Assembly: GCA_944378225.1 (NCBI GenBank)
Contig: CALWGE010000017.1
Span: 1 to 47,883, forward strand
Source of the DNA: an uncultured Merdimonas sp.
GTDB taxonomy: Bacteria; Bacillota; Clostridia; Lachnospirales; Lachnospiraceae
Length of the DNA stretch: 47,883 nucleotides
Direction of reading: 5' to 3'
The notes beneath the pieces are model-generated. The model did not search any database. It was not told where the DNA came from and saw only the letters and a program-made list of their open reading frames with translations. Below, in pieces: positions 42,309 to 47,883 of the stretch. The translations under genes were made by a program, and so were the position numbers. Every line of letters starts with the position of its first letter. The first letter of the stretch is position 1.

Positions 42309-43696
42309 TGGCTGACGTATTAAAGAAGGTACCGGTAAGAGAGCAGGATCCGAAGGTTCGTGCGACAAATTTTGATGAGGTATGCCTCGGCTATAATAAA
42401 GACGAAGCAATGGAAGAGGCACAGCGCTGCCTGGAATGCAAGAAGGCAAAATGTATGGAAGGATGTCCGGTTCAGATTCATATCCCGGATTTCATTAAGG
42501 CTGTAAAAGAAGGCGATTTCGCAAAGGCTTATGGCGTAATCAGCGAATCATCCTCCCTGCCGGCTGTCTGCGGACGTGTATGTCCTCAGGAGAGCCAGTG
42601 CGAGGGACGCTGTATCCGCGGTATCAAAGGCGAGCCGGTTTCTATTGGTAAACTGGAGCGTTTTGTGGCTGACTGGGCAAGAGAGCAGGGAATTAAGCCT
42701 GTGGCTCCGGCAGAAAAGAACGGCAAGAAGGTAGCTGTTATCGGTTCCGGTCCTGCAGGTCTGACCTGTGCCGGAGATCTGGCAAAGCTCGGTTATGATG
42801 TAACTATTTTTGAGGCTCTGCATAAAGCCGGCGGTGTACTGGTATACGGTATTCCGGAGTTCCGTCTTCCGAAGGACGGCGTAGTGCTTCCTGAGGTAGA
42901 GAATGTAAAATCTCTGGGTGTTAAGATTGAGACGGATGTTATTGTCGGCAAATCTGTTACGATTGATGAACTGATGGAAGAAGAAGGTTTTGATGCTGTC
43001 TTCATCGGTTCCGGTGCAGGACTTCCGAAGTTTATGGGAATTCCGGGCGAGACTGCCTGCGGCGTATTCTCTGCAAACGAATATCTTACAAGAAACAATC
43101 TGATGAAATCCTTTGATGAAGAATACGATACACCGATTGCCAAAGGACATAAGGTAGCTGTAGTCGGCGGCGGAAACGTAGCTATGGATGCTGCACGTAC
43201 AGCTCTTCGTTTCGGTTCAGAGGTACATATTGTATATCGTCGTTCAGAGGAAGAACTTCCGGCTCGTGTGGAGGAAGTTCACCACGCAAAAGAAGAAGGT
43301 GTCATTTTTGATCTTCTGACCAATCCGGTAGAGATTCTTGTAGGTGAAGATGGATGGGTAAAAGGCATCCGCTGCATCCGCATGGAGCTGGGTGAGCCGG
43401 ACGCATCCGGCAGAAGACGTCCTGTAGAGGTTCCGGGCTCTGAGTTTGATATTGAAGTAGATACAGTAATCATGTCGCTGGGAACGTCACCCAACCCGCT
43501 GATTTCTTCTACCACAAAGGGACTGGAGACAGACCGCAGGAAATGTATCGTTGCTACTGAAGATGTGGGCGCTACATCAAAGCCGGGCGTATTCGCGGGC
43601 GGAGATGCTGTAACCGGAGCAGCAACGGTTATCCTGGCTATGGGAGCAGGAAAGGATGCCGCAAGAGGAATCCATGAATACCTGAGCCAGAAATAA
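42308..43696 (+). CDS. nfnB: NfnB: large subunit of the ferredoxin:NADP oxidoreductase (GltD-like)
   Basis: A 462-residue glutamate-synthase small-subunit-like protein. N-terminal cysteines CLECKKAKCMEGCPV and CGRVCPQESQCEGRC bind two [4Fe-4S] clusters; VAVIGSGPAGLTCAGDLAKLGY is the FAD fold, VAVVGGGNVAMDAARTA the NADPH fold, and GVFAGGDAVTGAATVILAMG closes the flavin site. On its own such a protein could serve glutamate synthase, but no large GOGAT gene is near and NfnA precedes it, so the bifurcating Nfn complex is favoured. Confidence 0.9.
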   Translation: MADVLKKVPVREQDPKVRATNFDEVCLGYNKDEAMEEAQRCLECKKAKCMEGCPVQIHIPDFIKAVKEGDFAKAYGVISESSSLPAVCGRVCPQESQCEGRCIRGIKGEPVSIGKLERFVADWAREQGIKPVAPAEKNGKKVAVIGSGPAGLTCAGDLAKLGYDVTIFEALHKAGGVLVYGIPEFRLPKDGVVLPEVENVKSLGVKIETDVIVGKSVTIDELMEEEGFDAVFIGSGAGLPKFMGIPGETACGVFSANEYLTRNNLMKSFDEEYDTPIAKGHKVAVVGGGNVAMDAARTALRFGSEVHIVYRRSEEELPARVEEVHHAKEEGVIFDLLTNPVEILVGEDGWVKGIRCIRMELGEPDASGRRRPVEVPGSEFDIEVDTVIMSLGTSPNPLISSTTKGLETDRRKCIVATEDVGATSKPGVFAGGDAVTGAATVILAMGAGKDAARGIHEYLSQK

Positions 43697-43714
43697 TAAG
43701 ATTGAAATGACAGG

Positions 43715-43750
43715 AAAAGGGCATCACAAGAATTTTTGTGATGCTCTTTT
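43715..43750 (+). terminator. Intrinsic terminator of nfnAB
   Basis: Stem GCATCACAA/TTGTGATGC (43721-43729, 43736-43744), extended by A/T and one G-U pair, followed by TCTTTT. Confidence 0.85.
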
Positions 43751-43776
43751 ATAAATCCGGGAGGGAGAAAGCAGAA

Positions 43777-44577
43777 TTGAAGCTTACAGTACTTGGAACA
43801 GGCAATGCCCTGGTGACAGAATGCTATAATACCTGTTATGTTCTGAGCAGTGAGGAAGGACATCTTCTGGTAGATGGCGGAGGAGGAAATACTGTTCTGG
43901 CTCGCCTGAAACAGGCAGGAATTGATCCGGCAGAGATTCATCATATTATTGTAACGCATAAGCATATCGATCATATCACAGGAATTCTCTGGATGATTCG
44001 TGTCATATGTCAGAATATGAATACAGGGAAGTACGAAGGGGATGCCTGCATTTATGCACACAAAGAACTTACAGAGATCCTGCGGAATCTGGCTGAGATG
44101 CTGCTTAATAAAAAAGAGGTCAGACATATAGGAGAACGAGTCCATCTGATACCGGTCCAGGACGGTGAAAAGAGAGTGATTCTGGGCCATACCTATACTT
44201 TTTTTGACATAGGTTCCACCAAGGCGAAACAGTATGGATACATGCTGGAACTCGGTAATGGAAGACGTCTTACCTGCTGTGGAGATGAACCCTGTCAGGA
44301 ACAGAAAGAAGAGTATGCCAGAGAATGCGACTGGCTGCTTCATGAAGCTTTTTGCCTGGACGGGCAGGCAGATATTTTTCATCCTTATGAAAAGCACCAT
44401 TCCACAGTTAAAGATGCCTGCTGCCTGGCGGAAAGGCTGGGGGTAAAAAATCTGCTTCTTTATCATACAGAAGATCGGAATATTAAGCGCAGAAAAGAAC
44501 TGTATCAAGCGGAGGGAGAGCAGTATTTTCAGGGCAGACTCTGGATTCCGGAAGATTTGGATGTGATCGAATTATGA
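43777..44577 (+). CDS. Metallo-beta-lactamase-fold hydrolase (RNase Z-like)
   Basis: A 266-residue MBL-fold protein. TVLGTGNALVTECYNTCYVL and LLVDGGGGNTVL begin the fold, HKHIDHITG is the HxHxDH metal motif, and further ligands are in LTCCGDEPC and LLLYHTED. It resembles RNase Z/phosphodiesterase-type MBL enzymes; substrate unknown. The conserved N-terminus begins at TTG 43777 behind GGGAGGG; the in-frame ATG at 43738 lies inside the terminator stem. It overlaps rlmH by 4 bases. Confidence 0.82.
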   Translation: MKLTVLGTGNALVTECYNTCYVLSSEEGHLLVDGGGGNTVLARLKQAGIDPAEIHHIIVTHKHIDHITGILWMIRVICQNMNTGKYEGDACIYAHKELTEILRNLAEMLLNKKEVRHIGERVHLIPVQDGEKRVILGHTYTFFDIGSTKAKQYGYMLELGNGRRLTCCGDEPCQEQKEEYARECDWLLHEAFCLDGQADIFHPYEKHHSTVKDACCLAERLGVKNLLLYHTEDRNIKRRKELYQAEGEQYFQGRLWIPEDLDVIEL

Positions 44578-45053
44578 AAATAAGTTGCATTACCGTAGGG
44601 AAAATAAAAGAAAAGTATCTGACAGACGCTGTCCGGGAGTATGAAAAACGTCTGAGTCGTTACTGCAGACTGGAAATTACAGAGCTTGCGGATGAAAAAA
44701 CACCGGACGGAGCCAGTCCTGCTGAAGAAGCCGCTATTCGGGAAAGAGAGGGAGACAGGATTCTGAAGGCAGTGAAAGAAGATGCTTATGTGATTGCGCT
44801 TGCCATTGAAGGGAAGATGCTTGATTCTGTGGAGCTTTCCCGGAAAATAGAGAATCTGGGAACAAGTGGAATCAGCCATATAACTTTTGTGATAGGCGGT
44901 TCTCTCGGACTTTCTCCTGCAGTTATGAAGCGGGCAGATTATGCTTTGAGTTTTTCAAAGATGACATTTCCTCATCAGCTGATGCGGGTAATTCTCCTTG
45001 AACAGATATACCGGAGTTTCCGGATTATGAAACATGAACCATATCATAAGTAA
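44574..45053 (+). CDS. rlmH: 23S rRNA (pseudouridine1915-N3)-methyltransferase RlmH
   Basis: A 159-residue SPOUT methyltransferase that modifies helix 69 of 23S rRNA. MKISCITVGKIKEKYLTDAVREYEKRL at the start, FVIGGSLGLSPAVMKRADYALSFSKMTFPHQLMRVILLEQIYRSFRI at the trefoil-knot SAM site, and a terminal PYHK, all as in the family. The ATGA overlap with the MBL gene indicates co-translation. Confidence 0.95.
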   Translation: MKISCITVGKIKEKYLTDAVREYEKRLSRYCRLEITELADEKTPDGASPAEEAAIREREGDRILKAVKEDAYVIALAIEGKMLDSVELSRKIENLGTSGISHITFVIGGSLGLSPAVMKRADYALSFSKMTFPHQLMRVILLEQIYRSFRIMKHEPYHK

Positions 45054-45120
45054 GATGAAAAATGAGACTGAGAACGAATCATGCAAAAGTAAAAAATACA
45101 GGAAAAGGAGTGGACAGAAC

Positions 45121-45633
45121 ATGGAATTTACGGATGTAGTAAAGGAGCGGTATTCCTGCAAAAAATTTGACGGCAGACCTGTGAAGAAGGAACAGCTTGA
45201 CGCGGTTCTGGAGGCGGGAAGGCTTGCTCCCACTGCCAAAAATCTGCAGGAACAGAGGATTTACGTGATACAGTCTGAAGAAGGACTGGCCCGTATTGAC
45301 AGACTGACACCCTGCCGGTATAATGCAGGCACAGTGCTGCTGGTGGCTTATGATAAAGAGAATGTCTATACATATCCGGGAGAAAAGCGGAATTCGGGCA
45401 TTGAAGACGCTGCTATTGTGGCTACGCATATGATTCTGGCTGCTAAAAATGCGGGGGTGGAGAGCTGCTGGCTGAACCGTTTTGACCCTGATGAAGCGGC
45501 AAAAGAATTTGAGCTGCCGGAAAATGAAGAAGTTCTGATGCTGATGGATCTGGGATACCCTGCGGAAGGAGCGGAACCTCTGCCTCCACACAGCAGCCGC
45601 AAGCCTCTCTCAGAGACTGTGTGTTATCTCTGA
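45121..45633 (+). CDS. Nitroreductase-family protein
   Basis: A 170-residue FMN-dependent oxidoreductase of the small nitroreductase group: ERYSCKKFDGRPVKKEQL (FMN-binding Arg/Ser region), EAGRLAPTAKNLQEQRIYVI, and GIEDAAIVATHMILAAKNAGVESCW before the dimer interface. Physiological substrate unknown. AAGGAG about 11 bases before the ATG; a 67-base gap after rlmH, so probably in the same transcript. Confidence 0.88.
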   Translation: MEFTDVVKERYSCKKFDGRPVKKEQLDAVLEAGRLAPTAKNLQEQRIYVIQSEEGLARIDRLTPCRYNAGTVLLVAYDKENVYTYPGEKRNSGIEDAAIVATHMILAAKNAGVESCWLNRFDPDEAAKEFELPENEEVLMLMDLGYPAEGAEPLPPHSSRKPLSETVCYL

Positions 45634-45656
45634 TAAAACATTCTTAAACTCAAAAT

Positions 45657-45702
45657 AAAAATGGCGGAAACAGGATACGGCTTCCTGTCTCCGCCATTTT
45701 TT
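45657..45702. terminator. Bidirectional intrinsic terminator
   Basis: Stem TGGCGGA/TCCGCCA with an inner ACAGGA/TCCTGT (45670-45675, 45683-45688), T-runs on both strands, between convergent nitroreductase and symporter genes. Confidence 0.88.
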
Positions 45703-47108
45703 CAGGGACGCGACATATGATTGTTTTCGTAATCTTCCAGAGACGCAGCAGCCTGGGGTGCAAGAGGAATGAGTACAAGCATATTGAAAACAGTCATAAG
45801 ACCAATTCCGATATCTCCCAGATCCCATACGGCCTGGTAGGCAGCCAGACCGCCCACAAACAGCATTACGAGTGCAAGCAGTTTATAGAGCGTCTGAGAA
45901 ATCCAGTTATCTCCGAAAAGATAGGCAATGTTTGGCCGTGCATAAAACAGGATACCGATGAAGGTTGAAAAGCTGAACAGCCAGAGTATAACCGCAATAA
46001 AAATCACTCCAAAAGTTCCGATATGATACTGCATGGCGGTCTGCAGCAGATCCATTCCCTGAAGTCCGTCAGTGAGGGGAGCAGGTGTCAGAAGCATAAT
46101 CATGGCAGTACAGCTGCAGATGAGCAGTGTATCAATGAAGACTCCAAGAGCCTGAAGAAGCCCCTCCTTGGCCGGATGACTGATATCAGCGGCAGCAGCC
46201 GCACAGGGGGCGGATCCGCTTCCGGCTTCGTTGGAAAAAAGTCCCCGTTTGGCACCGTTCATAATAACTGCGCCGATTCCGCCGGCTACGGCCTGGCGCA
46301 GGCCAAAGGCTTCCATAAAAATCCGTTCAAATACAGCCGGGATCTGACCGATGTTGCGAATAATAATGTAAAGAGTGATCATGAAATACAGACCAGCCAT
46401 AACAGGAACGATAATATCAAGAATACGTACGGTGGCGTTTTTGCGCAGTACAATAACGGCAGCCAGAACCACCAGACAGGCAGTCGTCCAGATGGGAGGA
46501 ATATGGAAGGCATTTTTAAATGCAGAGGACACGGAGTTCCCGATAACCTGACTTATCCCACACCAGCAAAGCAGACCGGATAAAGCAAAAAGAACAGCGA
46601 TGACCGAGCGTTTCCCCGTCCGGTCTTTTCCGGAGGAACTTTTTCGCCGGAAATAAGCGTGAATATAGTAAGCAGGACCACCGCGGTAACCACCATACAG
46701 GGGGTCCTTTTCCTTGTACAGCTGAGCCAGCGTAGCTTCTACGAAAGCAGTGGAAGATCCCAGCAGAGCAATCAGCCACATCCAGAAAACGGCTCCGGCC
46801 CCTCCTGCAGATACGGCTGCCACCACACCGATAAGATTTCCCATTCCCACGCGTGTGGCGGTGGAAACAACGAGTGCCTGTACACCGGAAATAGCACCGT
46901 GTTCGGATGCCTTTTTATCTTCAAGGGTGATACGCACCATTTCAGGGAAAAGACGGAAAGGAAGCCCCTTTGTCCGTATTGTCAGATAAATGCCTGCCGG
47001 AATCAGAATCATGACAAGCAATGAAAGTCCCAGTGAACTTCCGCCGGGCAGAGGAATGGTAACCAGATCTCCCCAGAGCAGATTGTAAAAGAAAGTTATG
47101 ATTTTCAT
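45702..47108 (-). CDS. Alanine/glycine:cation symporter (AGCS family)
   Basis: A 468-residue membrane protein with about ten helices. ISGVQALVVSTATRVGMGNLIGVV and GAVIMNGAKRGLFSNEAGSGSAP are the AGCS signatures, the second near the substrate site. It takes up alanine or glycine with Na+ or H+. A poly-G AGGGGG lies before the start. It is divergent from a LysR gene whose product probably controls it. Confidence 0.9.
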   Translation of the reverse strand: MKIITFFYNLLWGDLVTIPLPGGSSLGLSLLVMILIPAGIYLTIRTKGLPFRLFPEMVRITLEDKKASEHGAISGVQALVVSTATRVGMGNLIGVVAAVSAGGAGAVFWMWLIALLGSSTAFVEATLAQLYKEKDPLYGGYRGGPAYYIHAYFRRKSSSGKDRTGKRSVIAVLFALSGLLCWCGISQVIGNSVSSAFKNAFHIPPIWTTACLVVLAAVIVLRKNATVRILDIIVPVMAGLYFMITLYIIIRNIGQIPAVFERIFMEAFGLRQAVAGGIGAVIMNGAKRGLFSNEAGSGSAPCAAAAADISHPAKEGLLQALGVFIDTLLICSCTAMIMLLTPAPLTDGLQGMDLLQTAMQYHIGTFGVIFIAVILWLFSFSTFIGILFYARPNIAYLFGDNWISQTLYKLLALVMLFVGGLAAYQAVWDLGDIGIGLMTVFNMLVLIPLAPQAAASLEDYENNHMSRP

Positions 47109-47148
47109 GGCTGAAGGTCCCCCTTTTTCTTGTAACTCCCGATTCTTT

Positions 47149-47177
47149 AGTATATAGTAAAATTAACTATTTGTAAA
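47149..47177 (-). promoter_or_regulatory. Symporter promoter with an internal dyad
   Basis: On the minus strand TTTACA (47177-47172), 17-base spacer, TATACT (47154-47149). The spacer region carries ATAGT-N7-ACTAT (47154-47170), the size and symmetry of a LysR-type T-N11-A box, which would place a bound regulator on the promoter. Confidence 0.6.
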
Positions 47178-47224
47178 ATTGATAATCAGAATATGGTAAA
47201 TTGAAAAAATAAATGAGGTGAAAA

Positions 47225-47883
47225 ATGGATCTTAAAAATCTGATGACATTTATTCATGTGGCAGAACTGAACAGTTTTACAAGGGCCGGTCAGAAACTGG
47301 GTTTTTCTCAGTCGACGGTTTCTTTTCAAATCAAGCAGCTGGAGAAGGAACTGGGAACACAGCTTTTTGAACGAATCAATCATACAGTCATGCTCACAGA
47401 GAAGGGGAGGGAAGTTCTCAGATATGCTCATCAAATCAGCAAGCTGACTCAGGAGCTGGATCATACGCTTCAAAGCAGTGAAAAAATGAGCGGAAATATC
47501 CGTCTGGCCATGGCGGATTCCCTTTGCGACAGTCTGCTGGAAGAGGAGTTTGGCGGGTTCAGAAGAAGATACCCCGGGATTTCACTGAAAATTATCGCGG
47601 CAGGTACGGAAGAGATGTTCCGTCTGTTGAATCAGAATGAGGCAGATGCGGTTCTTACACTGGACAATCATATTTTTCAGGCAGAATATGTGATTGCAAG
47701 AGAGGAGCGCGCAGGAGTGCACTTTGTGGCAGACAGCAGCAATCCTCTGTGCAGAAGGAAGAAAATAGACGCTTTTGAACTGGCAGGACAGCCCTTTATT
47801 CTCACTGAGAAAGGGATGAGCTACCGGAGGCTGATGGACGAAAAATTTGCGGAGCTTTCTATGGAAATACGTCCGGTGCTGGA
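47225..47883 (+). CDS. LysR-family transcriptional regulator (partial, 3' end outside window)
   Basis: About 219 residues are visible before the window ends. MDLKNLMTFIHVAELNSFTRAGQKLGFSQSTVSFQIKQLEKELGTQLFERI is the LysR winged helix, and the effector domain begins at about residue 90 (GNIRLAMADSLCDSLL). GAGGTG precedes the ATG. Divergent from the alanine/glycine symporter, with a dyad between them, so control of that gene is likely. Confidence 0.9.
   Translation, partial: MDLKNLMTFIHVAELNSFTRAGQKLGFSQSTVSFQIKQLEKELGTQLFERINHTVMLTEKGREVLRYAHQISKLTQELDHTLQSSEKMSGNIRLAMADSLCDSLLEEEFGGFRRRYPGISLKIIAAGTEEMFRLLNQNEADAVLTLDNHIFQAEYVIAREERAGVHFVADSSNPLCRRKKIDAFELAGQPFILTEKGMSYRRLMDEKFAELSMEIRPVL

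Noticed and set aside
43738-43776. ATG 43738 as start of the MBL hydrolase
   Set aside because: It lies in the stem of the nfnAB terminator; the family-conserved N-terminus begins at TTG 43777 behind GGGAGGG.
1-47883. CRISPR arrays, insertion sequences, prophage or integration sites
   Set aside because: No tandem spaced repeats, transposase, integrase or phage structural genes were seen; gene content and composition are even across the window.

Overview
The window looks like chromosomal DNA of a spore-forming, gut-type anaerobe of the Clostridia, most likely a Lachnospiraceae (Blautia/Ruminococcus-like) genome. The reasons are a Csp-type germination protease, a TepA-SpoIIIE pair, an NfnAB electron-bifurcating transhydrogenase, Rex, a mannose-family PTS, purine-rich Shine-Dalgarno sites before nearly every gene, and moderate GC content. 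The genus is inference. Genes are dense and mostly on the + strand. I see no rRNA, tRNA, insertion sequence, prophage or CRISPR array.

Layout. 1-2.6 kb: end of a Cof-type HAD phosphatase, convergent with a tyrA-aroA operon on the minus strand; aroA carries an in-frame stop at codon 9. 2.9-5.0 kb: an EF-G paralogue with altered GTPase motifs. 5.2-11.5 kb: a sugar catabolic operon (class II aldolase, zinc dehydrogenase, fused PTS IIC-IID, IIA, IIB, short-chain dehydrogenase) followed by an RpiR-type regulator. The gene content resembles L-sorbose operons. 11.6-15.1 kb: a heterodimeric ABC exporter. 15.2-19.1 kb: leuS and a ClC-family protein. 19.1-20.1 kb: small unknown genes, including a Cys/Gly-rich protein with a possible sporulation promoter. 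20.2-25.0 kb: zinc-dependent phospholipase-like protein, UMF1-type transporter and two intracellular-type subtilases, the second Csp-like. 25.1-28.9 kb: NADP-isocitrate dehydrogenase overlapping an MBOAT acyltransferase, then an SGNH-like membrane partner. 28.9-33.4 kb: ABC-F protein divergent from rex, then alr and an orphan mazF. 33.5-36.3 kb: yebC, a CFI-box protein and metY. 36.4-41.3 kb: tepA, ftsK/spoIIIE, a zinc-ribbon/TPR/chitobiase-C membrane protein and a Dabb protein. 41.4-45.6 kb: nfnAB, an MBL hydrolase, rlmH and a nitroreductase. 45.7-47.9 kb: an alanine/glycine:cation symporter divergent from a LysR regulator that runs off the window.

How it works together. The sugar block reads as one pathway: uptake and phosphorylation by the PTS, two oxidoreductase steps, and aldolase entry to glycolysis, probably controlled by the RpiR protein. 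Redox genes (Rex, NfnAB, NADP-ICDH) fit fermentative metabolism. Sporulation and germination genes (Csp, SpoIIIE, TepA, perhaps the Cys-rich protein) are scattered. The observations most worth a second look are the aroA nonsense codon, the EF-G paralogue, the IIC-IID fusion, and several long inverted repeats placed exactly on start or stop codons (22301-22333, 28837-28870, 36394-36447). No wholly new multi-gene system is evident; most of the window is ordinary core genome.
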